Shown: positions 31,652 to 43,107, counted from the stretch's first letter. The stretch is 64,000 nt of DNA from Euglena gracilis (GCA_039621445.1 CP154956.1:87364482-87428481), one strand, 5' to 3'. Notes: generated from the letters alone by a model not told the origin. Program-made: numbers and translations.

Positions 31652-32369
31652 TACATGTCTCGAACAGAAAATTGCATTTTGGGGCATTTTGAAAGGCCTT
31701 GTGGCCCCAAAAAATTTCAGGATCCAGAATTGTACTAACTAAACTAACTGGACTAACTGGGTGGGGGATGGTCTGACTACTGAAAAGTAAACCGCCAGAA
31801 AGTGTTTCAAGCAGGCGGGGTGTGTTCAGGACAACTCTGAGCGACAGCCCCTTCGTGACTTTGCGGATGTCGACCATTGTTTTCCCATGGTTTTCCCATG
31901 GTTTTCTCTCATCGTCAACGGAGACCCAAAAATTTGATTTTTGGGTACCCCCCCAAAATTTTTGGGCCGATTTTGGGACCCCCCCCAAAATACAAAAACA
32001 AAACCCAACCTTGCATCCGTCCATCCATCCATCCATCCATCCGTCCGTCCATCCATCCGTCCATCCATCCGTCCATCCATCCATCCATCCATCCATCCAA
32101 GGTTGGGTTTTGGGTTTTGGGTCCCCCCCCCAAAATTTTGTTTTTTGGGTACCCCCCCCAAAAACACCAAAAATTTGTATTTTTGGGACCCCCTCTTTGA
32201 AAAATTTTACCCCTAACCCCTAACTACCTAAAAAGGCCGATTTTGGCCAAGAAAAGCCATTTTTTTCAAAATTTTCTGCGCCTGCGGCGCCAAAAAGTAT
32301 ATCTCAACCCCCTCTGGGCCCTCCGGGGGAGTCCAGCTGGACCCACCCCGGGTAATCCCTGGGGCTGCA

Positions 32370-32425
32370 GCCGGGATCGAACCACCGACCCCGCGTGCAA
32401 AGCAGGATTCCTGTCCAACACGTCC
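32370..32425 (-). other. tRNA-Ala(TGC)-like fragment, copy 2
   Basis: Duplicate of 31012-31065 with the same anticodon arm and B-box. Confidence 0.45.
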
Positions 32426-32631
32426 AAAAGGATGGAAGCGCACCGGGGGGGGGGGGGAAGTGCTGAAACAAGGCCAGTGTTTATACACCGGGGGGGGGAT
32501 GGCACAACAAAATTGTGGATTCTGATAAGGGGTGACCGTTGGAATCCAGACTGTTATTTTTTTTCGGAGGGAAAATCATGCCCTCCAGAATTGTGGCCTC
32601 TGATTGGGGGGGCAGGGGTGTGATCATTGTA

Positions 32632-33007
32632 AACCCTCCCCCCAAATAATCCCCCCCCCAAATAACACCCCCCCCTTGGGGTCGACTTCGGCCACCAAAA
32701 TAATACCCCCCTCCCCCAGTTTCGGGCCGAAAGCCCGGATTTTTGACCTGAAAATGTAGGTAAAAATCACAATCTCTGACAATAAATTAAGGGAAAAAAT
32801 CGATTTTTCTGGACCATCTGGCCTCCAAGGAATTCTAAATTTCATGATAAAGTACAAAAAAAATGATCCCAAAGGGGGGTTTTGGCACTATTTTTGCTTC
32901 TACGGAACTTCAAAAATTTTCGAAAATTTTTGGGAAATAACCCCCCCCCATCGGGCGGGACTTCGGGCGAAAAAATATTCCCCAGGGGGGGTATTATTTG
33001 GGGGTTT
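32632..33007. mobile_element. C-tract inverted-repeat element in duplication copy 2
   Basis: Counterpart of 31269-31651. TA borders and AACCCTCCCCCC / GGGGTTT ends are kept. Internal tract lengths differ slightly. Confidence 0.8.
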
Positions 33008-33135
33008 TACATGTCTCGAACAGAAAATTGCATTTTGGGGCATTTTGAAAAGCCTTGTGGCCCCAAAAAATTTCAGGATCCAAAATTGTACTAACTAAAC
33101 TAACTGGACTAACTGGGTGGGGGATGGTCTGACTA

Positions 33136-33300
33136 CCCGCCCCCCCCCCCCCCCGGGCAATTGACGCCCCCGGGCAATTGACGCCCCCGGGCAATTGTCA
33201 CCCCTGGCTGTGCCGGCCAATTTGTCACCCCGGGAAATTGTCACCCCCCTCCGTGCTGCCCGATTTGTCACGCGACAATTGCCCGGGGGGGGGGGGCGGG
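33136..33300. mobile_element. 165 bp MITE with empty site in the sister copy
   Basis: Begins CCCGCCCC and ends GGGGCGGG. Carries GGGCAATTGACGCCC repeats at the left and GCGACAATTGCCC at the right. Duplication copy 1 reads GACTACTGAAAAG here without the insert; copy 2 reads GACTA, insert, TACTGAAAAG. This fixes both ends and a TA duplication. Internal GGCCAATTTGTCACCCCGGG links it to the CTGTCAGG hairpin family. Confidence 0.9.
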
Positions 33301-33593
33301 TACTGAAAAGTAAACCGCCAGAAAGTGTTTCAAGCAGGCGGGGAGTGTTCAGGACAACTCTGAGCGACAGCCCCTTCGTGACTTTGCGGATGTCGACCAT
33401 TGTTTCCCATGGTTTTCTCTCATCGTCAATGGAGACCCAAAATTTTGATTTTTGGGTACCCCCCCAAAATTTTTGGGCCGATTTTGGGACCCCCCCAAAA
33501 ATACAAAAACAAAACCCAACCTTGATCCATCTTTCCATCCATCCATCAATCCATCCACACACAGCTGTTCCACGCACAAACGCTGCCCCGCAG

Positions 33594-33719
33594 GGCGGCT
33601 CGGCTGCCATCGCTACACGCTGTACCCGCTCGCCCTGCGCACCACGAAGAAAGACCCGCGCATCACCGTGCTGCGCCGACAGCAGCCGTCCATGGTCCGG
33701 GCCGGGGCCCAGGGCCCAG
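33594..33719 (+). CDS. Isolated exon, unknown protein
   Basis: Acceptor CCCCGCAG at 33593 and donor GTGCCC at 33720. The frame reads RLGCHRYTLYPLALRTTKKD then PRITVLRRQQPSMVRAGAQ: mixed, basic and protein-like, and much more GC-rich than its surroundings. No family recognised. It may share a gene with 34337-34440. Confidence 0.45.
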
Positions 33720-34336
33720 GTGCCCCCAGTCTCCTGCGCAGCCAGCCAGGCGTGTGCCCCCAGTTCATTACCCCCCTTCCCTATGCCCAACGACCAGTCA
33801 TTTCTGTCCTCTGACTGGTGTTTCTTTTCTGGTCAAAAAAATTCACGGGCTGGCCGTAGGGTGGGTTTCTCAATGTACATCTCCCACTCAAGTTGTCCTC
33901 AACATACCGCTCTCGCCAACCTGTCGTGCGGACCTTTCTCTGATCTTTTTCATTTGAAAGTTAATCTCTTTTTCAAGAAACAAGTGTGCCTGCACATGCA
34001 GAAATTTGTAGTATTGTCTTCAGACTTTTTGTTTATTCTAATAAGTATTTGGGGTCCTTTTTTTGGTATTTTCGAATTTGTACCGAGTTTTATCATTATT
34101 CACTGGGGAATTGTCCTCTTGATTTGCTCATGCACACAAATCTCCAGTGTTTTATTAAGCTCATTTAAATCCTCTCCACACCTCAACCAACGTTGAAAGT
34201 TTGGGACATTCAAGCGGTGGTTAAAGTGGTACCTGGAGCAACCGGCCGAAGGTTTTCAAAAAAATTATTGTTTCTTTTTGAAAGAAGAGAATGCTATGTC
34301 CAGATATGTTTAATGTGCTTCACTGGTGGGTTGCAG

Positions 34337-34440
34337 GGGGGTACTCTTTGCCCACCTGAAGTGTGGCACCTGTCTCTTTTATCTGGACTGGGTGGCCAAA
34401 AAAGGGTCCAACACCCGAGGCACCTCGATCTGCAAAAAAA
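34337..34440 (+). CDS. Possible exon with Cys-x-x-Cys
   Basis: Follows the acceptor TTGCAG. The frame reads GVLFAHLKCGTCLFYLDWV then AKKGSNTRGTSIC, with a CxxC that might bind metal. No clear donor before the A-rich run at 34433. Family unknown; could belong with 33594-33719. Confidence 0.35.
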
Positions 34441-34514
34441 ACAAAAAAAACAACAACAAGCTATGTCTTTTTTTATGCAAGTCAGCAAAACCTCTACGGC
34501 ATGCTATCTGAGCT

Positions 34515-34563
34515 GTTGGGGTACCCCAACAATTTTATGGTGGTATCGATACCGCCATAAAAT
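34515..34563. repeat. Two adjacent palindromes
   Basis: GTTGGGGTACCCCAAC (34515-34530) is a perfect 16 bp palindrome. The next 32 bases, with centre GGTATCGATACC and arms ATTTTATGG/CCATAAAAT, form a palindrome with one mismatched pair. A further CATATCGATACTG follows. Could be a protein-binding or cruciform site; function unknown. Confidence 0.8.
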
Positions 34564-34599
34564 CATATCGATACTGTGGGATAAAATTATCAGAAATTT

Positions 34600-35948
34600 T
34601 GGGCATGTAACAAGCAAAAAGGAATAGCTCATCACCCCACCTGACATGTCATTTCATTGCGCTTCATTTTCTTTGCCGGACACGATCGGTCAGATGTGAC
34701 GACTTCAACTTTAACACAAGAGGGGTTTGGTGCAAAGGTGCCTCGTTGGCATTTGGGCCGACATGTTTGCCGTCCGGCCTCACTGACCCCGGCACCCCAA
34801 CTGTCCCACGTGACGTGCCCTCACCCCACCCTCATTGTCCATCTCTGTGTTTTTCGAGGCTCCCCTCCAATGCACGCAATCTGCCAAGTGACGTGAGTGG
34901 TTTGCTCCTGGCTTTTATTTGTTTTTTTGGAGCCCAGAAGCATTTTCCGGCAGGGCTGTTCAAACCAAATACCCTTCTTCTGGCAATATTTATGGTGCAC
35001 AAAAGCAGCCAGTGAAGTGGCTTTCCAAATGTGTTATCTTCCTGATGGATCGGAGGGCTTTGCCTTTCATAAAATTTTTGCAAAGTTTTTAACCTTAACA
35101 TCTTTTAAGTAATTCAAAACTTATTATTTAAGCAATTCAGATTTTATTAGAAAAGTATTTTGATTTTGATATTTTAATTTCAAAAGCTGTTGATTAAGTC
35201 AACAAATTGCATATCGCAGGGTTATTGTTCTAGCATCGTAGTGCTTGAAGTTATTCTATTTTTCTGTGTGAAAAAGTAGTGTGGACAAAATGTCAAAGAT
35301 GTTCAAAAAAGATGTTCTTGTTCAAAGCACCCCCTGAGCAGGTGAACTAGCAAATATACCACCAGCTGCATCTGCAAAAACCACCCATTGCAGATCCAGG
35401 AAGGGACAATTTTTCGCCCAGAAAACCCAGTGTGGTTTGCAGGGCCATGTCGCTCAAGTTGCATTTTTTGCAAATGCAAAAGCTTTGAAAATTTGTGTTC
35501 TTTATTTGCATATTTTGCCTTTCCAATGGGGTAGTCTTCTGCCACACAACTAAGTTTTATACTCCACATTTTGGGGCTGCTTTCACGAAGAAAGTGATTA
35601 CATAATGAAAGAAGATAGGTGCCTCTGACTGGGCATGTCAACCGTGCTATTATGCAAGTTTGCACCCCACTTTCTTTTGATGTGGAATTTTTGTTATTTT
35701 TTGAGGGAAACGGTTTGTTTGTTTTGTGGTGGAAATGTCTAAAAAAGGCATCGTGTTTTATCAAAAATGATGTTGTGTAACGAACAATAAAACAATTCCC
35801 CAGAGGGGGTGAATATTCTAAAATTCCTCCCAGCAGAAAAGTATATTTTCTGGAGGTTCGAGAGGAGTGTTTACGCAGTTTTTGCAGTTTTTGTGTTTCC
35901 CCCCCCCATTTATTTGCATTCTTCCGCAGCATACTTTGAGGTGCCTTG
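34600..35948. other. No gene recognised
   Basis: Mostly AT-leaning unique sequence. One possible short exon ends at CAAGTGAC|GTGAGT (34893). Nothing else is supported. Confidence 0.4.
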
Positions 35949-36305
35949 CTAAATCCCCTCCCCTGACAGTTTGCCAGCAGTCATCCAGGACCACCAAGTC
36001 TCACCCTGTGGGTCCACTGCCCTCACTTCATATTTAAGCCGCATTTCGTCGGACAGCGCGTTCATACGTTCGTCCATGTCCAACTGTGGCCCGTGTGTTG
36101 GGATAACTTGTTCCACTTTCTCCTCTGGTGGATTTTCCTCCCCCCATTTCTGCCCTCTGCCTGTGCCCAGGTACCAATGTTGTCCCAGCACCAACCCCAT
36201 ATTCCTCATGCCCACAATTATCGTCGCTCTCACCGCTTTTGCCCACAGCGCCGTTTTATTTCTTAAGAGTTGGACCCAGCTCAGCTGAGTGGAACCCAAC
36301 TTCAT
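35949..36305 (-). CDS. Small minus-strand ORF, unknown protein
   Basis: A complete ATG-to-stop frame of 118 residues. The second half looks most coding: HGPQLDMDERMNALSDEMRL then KYEVRAVDPQGETWWSW and LSGEGI-stop. An AG at about 36147 on this strand could instead make the protein-like part a terminal exon (GAGGAAAATCC... onward). It lies about 260 bp from the start of the GNAT gene in divergent orientation, so the two could share a promoter. No family recognised. Confidence 0.4.
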   Translation of the reverse strand: MKLGSTQLSWVQLLRNKTALWAKAVRATIIVGMRNMGLVLGQHWYLGTGRGQKWGEENPPEEKVEQVIPTHGPQLDMDERMNALSDEMRLKYEVRAVDPQGETWWSWMTAGKLSGEGI

Positions 36306-36562
36306 TTTGGGGGGGGGGGGGGGCTGGCACGAGAAAAGGTTATGTGCAACAGAGGCTGCCCAGTTTCATAACACCCGATGGAGATGGACGCATCTGCCTG
36401 TGCGCGGACAAGGTGGTGGGTGTGGTGGATGGTGAGTTGTTGCGCTCGTCCCTGCGAGCTCCATGTCCCAAGGTGGGGAATGGGCGAAGTGTGGCCCGGG
36501 TGGGGGGTGAGCATCCCCCACCCTCTGCTGCGTTCAGGGATTGCCTGGGACGTGCCCCACAG

Positions 36563-39500
36563 ATGTTGAACGTCCGGGCAGCCTGCGAGGCCGACAGCCC
36601 GGCCGCGGTCGCCCTGCAACAGCACACGTACCCGCCCTCGCAGCCACGCACACCCCGAGAGCAGGGGGGGGGACGAGTTTTTTTTTTGCGTTTTTTTTTG
36701 CTCTTTTCAATTTGGCAAAATTGTTTTATTGGCGTTTTTTTTTGGTGTGTATTTTTCCCCTGGCGATTCTTTCGATTTCTGTTGGACCTTGGAAAATTTT
36801 TATTTTGGCCCCAATAATCCAGAATTTTTGTGCTTATTTTTGCAATTTTTTGTCAAAAATCTGCATATTTTTGTGTAATATGAAAGTTTTCTATGGCTGA
36901 GATGAAATTTTTCTAAGTCCTCTCCGGCAGACAATGTAAACCCCCAAATGTCAGCAATTGTTTGCTTACATTTGGGTTTCCAAAAATCGGCTCTGGGGTT
37001 GCTTATATTTGTAACATCGCGGTTTTCGGCCGTTTTAATGCCATTGGTGCCGTTTCAATGAAAATCTCTTTCCCGCATTGTTCAGGGGTTGCTTATGTTC
37101 GGGGGTTGCTTATATTTGGGTGTCGGGCCAAATTGGCCAAAGCTGCTTATGTTTGGGGGGGTGTAGCATCGGGAGTGCGTGAAACACCTGTGTGGCACCG
37201 TGTGTCTCTGGCTGTGGCGAACCCACCTCCTAAGCGGAATAAAGTAAGTGGACTGACAGAATGAACCCCCCTGATGGCCGAAATGTCGCTGGCATTAAAG
37301 AATCTTTTGAAAGATTCCAAACTGCCAATTTCAGGCACAAGAATAATTCTAATTCTGATTTTTGGGGAAGGGTCCGTCCAGATTTTTGCTTTTTGTTTTG
37401 GGAACTCGGAAATTGATGTCTTTTCCGCCTTGGGGTAATTCAAGGATCCAAAAATGAAACCCTCCAAGCTTCTTTTTTTTTTTTTTAAAAAAGTGGAATC
37501 ATTGAGTGCTTTCGGCAATGCATTTTCAAGCTCCCCCCTCGTCCGGGGGGGGGGGCAGGGTGAAGAAAGGGAATTCCGGAAACCCTGTTTGTGGTGCAAG
37601 GTCAAGTAAATGCTCTTTAATTTCTTTCACAGGTCGAAATCGCCCGGTCAGCAAAGATAGGATTCCGAAATGCTTGTCACCCCCCCCCCCCCAGCAGCCA
37701 ATGCGCCAGGCATCGGAAAATGGCCATTTTTGCAGGAAAATGTTCCTGTCGGACTGGGCCAAGACCCGACCGGAGGGGGGGACTTGAACCAGCCCCAAAG
37801 CACAAGGCACCCTCCTCCCCCCAGGTTGTGTATAACTAATGGCATAAGAAGCCCGATCCTCATGTCAATGAGATTCCCACCCCGGAATCTCCAAAACAAC
37901 TGGTCCCGAAACGGTCTCAAACAACTGTAAGACCTCGGTTTCCTGTTGTCGGGAGGTCATTGACCTTGCCTGTGAGGACCACCCTCTCTTTGGCCACCAC
38001 CCACGTTTTTTTTTTTTGAGGTCTTGTTTCAGGTGGGTATTTTTTTCTCACCGAACTTGACGTTTATTTTCCCCCTCACAGGATACTTTGGTGTGGCAAC
38101 ACTTTCTACAGCTTGGTGTGGTGCAACATTGCTGATTTAAGTCTGTGAAGACCTCATATCCCGATGGAGTCTTTCTCATAACAGCGTTAATAAGTGGGCC
38201 CCCCGCTTGTTTTTTTTTGTTTTTTTGAGTGCGAGAATCCCACACTCCGTTGTGGACGGGGGTAGTGAGACCCCCCTCCGGGCAAAAAGAAGTGGGGCCC
38301 CTGCGTCCACACCTGATATGCCACCAAGGGTGAATTCTTTCGTGCACACACATCTTGTTGTGGTGCTTGTGATTCTTTAAGTTGCCACCGCCACAAGTGC
38401 GTGCCTGGCCTTGCTTTGTGGGAGGAGGAGGCGGTCTTCTCGTTGTGCCTGTGCTCTGCCCCTGACATAGCTCAGCTCGGCCAACCCCCCCCCTAGGTGC
38501 ATTTTGGCTTTTGTCTGGTTTAAGGCCTTGCGCTGCATTCTGCTTCTGGCTTCTTTCTTTGGAGCAACTCCCAAGAACTGTCTGACCCCATATTCACTGT
38601 GATTTCAAACGTCCGTTTTGTGCTTTCCTTGCCCTTCCGGGGGTTTGGCTCCCTTTTCTTGATGCCACTACCCCCCCAGGGGTTTTTTTTTTTTTTAAGT
38701 CTTGGACCTCCTCCCCGGGGGGAGGGGGGGAGGGGGGGTGTCCCTTGGGGTGGGTGTAGGGGCTGGTGGGTATATCTTTTTCGGCGCCTTTGGCGCCGAA
38801 AATTTTGAAAAGGGGTGCTATTTTTAGCATTTTGGCCATTTTCGGGCAAAAGTGGGTGGGTCCCCCGGGACCCGCCCCCCTCCCCCGGGGGAGAGGCCCC
38901 ACCCCAGGGGGTGGATGTTGACCCCCCCCCCGGTCTTAAAATAACCCTGTACCCCCCCTGGGGAAAAGTCACAGCCGAAAACCTGTCAAGGTCCCGGGTA
39001 CCACCACCTGGTGTTGTCAGCGTCCCAGGCAATGGCCAACCTGTCATCATAGGAAGTTGCAAGGGTTCCTGGTACTGGCCGACCGACCTGTCGGGTGACA
39101 GTTCCCCAGGGAGTTGGGGTCGGCAAAGAGTGTTTTTTTTTGGGTCAATTCTCAGCCGGTCGACAGTTGCAGCCTGGGAAGCAGCCCCATAGCCCCATCC
39201 CTCTGGCACGGGCACCGCCACAAGCATCATCCGGCAGGGTCACTCTTTCGTTGTCGAGGAGGTCACCGCTCAGGCGGTGTTGTCAAGATCCAATGTTGCA
39301 AAAGAGGGCACTGGAACAAATGCTGCATCCTAAATGAGCTCCACAACTCCCACACTTGTAACACCAACCCTCAGCTGCATAGTGCAAAGTCGGTGCAAAG
39401 TTGGTCTCCTGGTTAAACTGATTTTATCGTTTCACACACGCCGAGCTAGTCTTCTTTTCCCCCTCATAGCCTGGCAACAGACGCCTTTCACATGGGCAAG

Positions 39501-42500
39501 TGAACGACGTACACGCAAATGAAAAGTTATCCACAAAGCCGGAGGGTAAGGATGAGGGGTACACAGTGCCTTGCAGAGTGTAAAGGGCAGACATAGCCCA
39601 CAGTTTCAAGATCTGAAGCATCGCAAGGGAAAACTGACCACACATGCGCAAAAAATGGCAAAAAAATTACCGCACCTTCGACCAGGTCACTTTAGTGGTT
39701 TTTTGCCAACCTCCGGGGGGGGGGGGGGAGGGGGTCCAAGCCAAAACCAGTCAGTCACTCTGAAAAAACCGGTTACCGGGGGCAGTGGCTTTGCATTCCA
39801 AAGTGGCCAACCCTCTCTCTGGGTTTGGGGGGAGATGGAGATGGTGACTCACTGGTTTTCCAAAAAAAAGTGATTGAGTAGTTTTTGGAAGAGTGACTCC
39901 CTCTCCCCCAGGGGTTGGTCAACAATTGGATGATCCAAGGCGCGGAGAGTGTGAATAGGTTTCATTCCAAAAATGAGAGCAACACGCCAGCGCTCTGAGA
40001 CGGGTTTCAACGTGAAGAATCGTGTCCCCCCCCCCCCCGCCATTCTGGTGGCCGGGTACCCTCCCTCCCCTGCCGGCCCAACCCAACAACACAACAGCCC
40101 GACACAGCCGCCTGGCCCGGACAGCGGCGCGGCGGTGGTCGCGTTCCTGCTGGCGCACCCGACGTGCCGCAACGCCCTGCCGCTGCTCCACGCGGTGCTC
40201 CCCGGGGACCACGCTGCGCAGGTGGCCGGGCTGGAGGGGGGTGGAGCGCAGAGCAGGCTTCCCTGCGCCAGCGCTGAGGGTGTACCTGGCCCTGGTTTGA
40301 AGGGGGTGTGGGGTGCTGTGTTTTCGTCGGGCAAAAAAGCACAAAAAAACTGAAAACAGGGGGCACCGCTTAAGACGCAAAGATTCTTAAAATAAATAAG
40401 ATAAATAAATAAGAAAGTAGAATTCTTGTGATACATGAAAGAACGCAGTCACCAAACCGGGGCAGGACGTTGCCCTGCACCAGGCAAATTGGACCTTCTT
40501 CCCTAACCACTTCCCCTCTGCCTCTGGTGTTCCTTGTTCGAAATGGGTGCCAATAATTGACTGTTGGGTTTCATTCCATTTCCATCGGTGCTGTTGCAAT
40601 ATGCTACACTGCATTTTCGAGTTGCGTAAACGTTAGTGGCCCACCCATGGACCTTTCAAATGTAAACACGCTCCAATACCAGGGAGGTGCATATTAAAAA
40701 TCTGTTCCAACGAAACTAATGGTGAAACTGCTGGCGAAGCCCTTAAAAATAGCGTACGTGGTAACCTCAAAAAGGCGTGGAAAAAGTTGAGCATCTCCTC
40801 GGCAACTCACCCAAAAATGTCTTGTGCTTTGTGCATTAGCACAACAACCCAATGCAGGGACATAGGCTGTCGACCCCAAGGGCGAGATTCCATCATGCCA
40901 TATGTACACATGAAAATGCGCAATCAGTCTGAATTAGGTGGGTGGCACAACAGGGGTGTGGGATCACCCACCTCGTCCGACACCTCCTCCTCGTCGATGT
41001 TGAACCCAAAAAATAACTGGTTGGGATTTTTCTTTTTTTCCCTTGGCATTTGAATAACCTTGGAGGTGGGAAGGGACATATGCATCAGTTTTGTGTGTGT
41101 ACATATGCATGCATATGTAGATGTATATGTATAATCTTAGTATTATTACACATTTTTATTATCTTATACGTTACATGTTTACGTTACATGCTACATGTTA
41201 TATTTTATATGTTATGCACATTATACATTACACATTATACATTATATTTGATATATTATACACCATACATTATACATTATACATTATATGTTATATATTA
41301 TATATTGTATATTATGATTATGTATAGAATGTTGTATATTACATATTATTATATATGGAATATAACGTGTAACATTTTTTTATGTTATGTATTGTGTATT
41401 ATGCATATCATATATATTCTATATTATATATTATATGTTATATGTTATATATTATATGTTGTGTGCAACTCATTATTACATGTTGTGTCGACAAGCGACG
41501 CCTCACCCACGTTCGGGACGAAGTCTGGCCATGGAGCGGTGGGTGTTCATTCACGACCTTTCCATCTCCCCTTCCCTGGACTCGGCTGACAAAGAGCATT
41601 TCCTCCTTTTTGTGAACGGAACGAAAGCTTTTTCCTCTTCCTAGATTGTGGTGTTGTTGTTTTTTTTAAGTTGGCAGGCCAAGATGTTTTGACAGTTTCC
41701 ATTTTGGTATGTGATTTTCCAGTTTTTCCTGGGGGGGGGGGTGGAGATTTTCCATCTCCCAAAAGAAAGTTTGTCATTTTTTCAGAAAAGTTGCCAGTCA
41801 CTTTTTTCCATCTTTGGGGTGAAAGTAATTTTGGGGAAGGTAATTTTTTTGGTCAAAGAAGCCATTTTTTTGCCTTTGCGCAGTTTCTTTTTATTTGCAT
41901 TTCCCTTTTCTCCAGGTTTTTTTTTCAGTGACCCACCGACCCACTGGTAGCCAAGCTCAGTTCCAAATCACCAGAAGAAGGGGCTCGCTCGTCGTCTTTT
42001 TGAGATGCTGCTGGAAGCAGAAGGTTCTCTGCCCAGGCAGTCCTAGACCCCACCCCCAAGACGTTGATGCCGCCTCTGTCCCGGCCAATCTGTCACTCCT
42101 GGAGTGAAAAAGAGGTGGAGGAATAGGGGGGCAGAGACTCAGGCGGCCGGCTGGGGCATCTTCACCATTTTTAGGGGTGAATCCAAGGGAAAAGGCCAGA
42201 ATTTGGTGGTTTTCACCCTCCGAAACATGGCTCGGAGTGGTGTATCCCCCGGGGTTGACCCCTGGGACCTCCTGGTTCTATCCCCCGCATTTCCTGTGTG
42301 GCAACTGCCAGCCCCATGTATGTTTTGGAGGCTGGGTGACTTTGGCAAATTCCACAAGCTTCAATTCAAATAGTTCATGAGCGCAATTGCGCAAGTGTCC
42401 GAGAATTGATGTTTTGACACTGGGGACTTTTACAGCTGCATAAATTTATAAAACCTTGAAGTTCCGTTCATTTTGATGTTTCAGGGAGTAAAATGGGTTT

Positions 42501-43107
42501 TCGCACTCTCAAATGCTGAAGCCAATGTTTGGGCCCAGAAGGGGGGCCCTTTTTTTGCCATATTGGATTTTCAATAATTTAATGTGTCGACGTATTTGCA
42601 TTATTGCGGCAAATCCACCAACTGAATGGGCCATTTTCGTAATTGCACAAGTCTTCCTTTGCGCAATTGCAGCGAGGAACATTGTTTTTCCTGTGTGCAG
42701 TCACCGACAACAAGCTTTGTTGAACCCAACAGCAACACAGAAAGCTGCTCAGGGAGCTGTCATATCCAAAACAACCTCTGGAGACAAAGAAGATGAAAAC
42801 AAAGACAGCAGGAAAGTCATTAACAACCAGTCATAACACTCCTTTTGCGCTGCTTCATAACACTCCTTTTGCGCTGCTTCGTCCATCTTTTTGTCCACAT
42901 TTATTTTTGTTTATTTTCCAATTCCAAGAAATTTTGCTAAGCCTTTCAAAGGCCTCCTGTACAGGGAGCTGCCTCGCTTCAACAGGCCTCCAGCTGGTGG
43001 CGGTGAACGGGGCCGACGCGTTTTGGCGACGGATGGGCTTTCGGGAGGTGGCGGATGTGGTGGTCGGGCCGGAGGCGAAGGCGGTGTTCGGGGATGGTCA
43101 GGCCTGA
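36563..43107 (+). CDS. GNAT-family N-acetyltransferase, at least four exons
   Basis: Transfers an acetyl group from acetyl-CoA to an amine; substrate unknown. Exon 1 from the ATG at 36563 (to ~36670) reads MLNVRAACEADSPAAVALQQ then HTYPPS, the start typical of GNAT proteins. Exon 2 (40108-40221, acceptor GACACAG, donor GTGGCC) has AAVVAFLLAHPTCRNALPLL and HAVLPGDHAAQ, like GYLLAHPW...PLH...LP. Exon 3 (41537 to ~41611) has RWVFIHDLSISPS, the 'yiHDLAv.P' strand. The last exon (42986-43107, acceptor CAACAG) has LVAVNGADAFWRRMGFREV and ends FGDGQA-stop. The exon carrying the acetyl-CoA loop (R/Q-x-x-G-x-G/A) was not found and should lie between exon 3 and 42986. An upstream piece (about 36353-36434, ITPDGDGRICLCADKVVGVV, donor GTGAGT) may be a 5' exon. 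Confidence 0.7.
36939..37163. mobile_element. Short C-tract inverted-repeat element
   Basis: Left TA then AACCCCCAAATGTCAGCAA. Right GCTTATGTTTGGGGGGGTG then TA. The arms are imperfect. Internal repeats of GCTTATATTTGGG occur three times. In GNAT intron 1. Confidence 0.5.
38677..38949. mobile_element. hAT-like MITE, CAGGGGTTTTTT family, copy 1
   Basis: Ends CAGGGGTTTTTTT...AAGTCTTGGACC and GGTCTTAAAATAACCCTG. Flanked by the exact 8 bp direct repeat TACCCCCC (38669-38676 and 38950-38957). Core carries the hairpin TCGGCGCCTTTGGCGCCGA and GGGGTGCTATTTTTAGCATT. 273 bp, non-coding, in a GNAT intron. Sister copy at 47336-47588. Confidence 0.8.
38963..39112. repeat. CTGTCAGG hairpin repeat, long copy
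   Basis: Two successive units with ACCTGTCAAGGTCCCGGGTA and GTTCCTGGTACTGGCCGACC, ending GGTGACAGTTCCCC. Same family as 5131-5224 and 52655-52740. Confidence 0.6.
39690..39925. repeat. GTGACTGACTGG dispersed repeat, inverted copy
   Basis: Contains AAAACCAGTCAGTCACTC and, further right, GGTGACTCACTGGTTTTCC with G and C tracts between. Related in reverse complement to 6975-7290. In GNAT intron 1. Confidence 0.55.
41115..41472. repeat. AT-rich minisatellite (TATACATTATA type)
   Basis: About 350 bp of degenerate TTATACATTATA/TATATTATATG units. It ends about 65 nt upstream of GNAT exon 3. Tyr/Ile-rich translations are artefacts. Confidence 0.9.

Larger units (their letters stand above)
30739..32098. 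repeat. 1.4 kb tandem duplication, copy 1
   Basis: Runs from AAGGTTGGGTTTTGGG through a tRNA-like segment, a C-tract element (31269-31651) and GTTTTCTCTCATCGTCAA to AACCCAACCTTG and a short CCAT/CCGT block (32014-32098). It is repeated almost base for base as copy 2. Differences are mostly homopolymer length, a few substitutions and one 165 bp insertion in copy 2. Confidence 0.95.
32099..33527. repeat. 1.4 kb tandem duplication, copy 2
   Basis: Second copy of the unit at 30739, in the same orientation. It differs by the TA-flanked insertion at 33136-33300 and by small indels in C/G tracts. It ends in AACCCAACCTTG and a remnant of the CCAT satellite. Confidence 0.95.
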
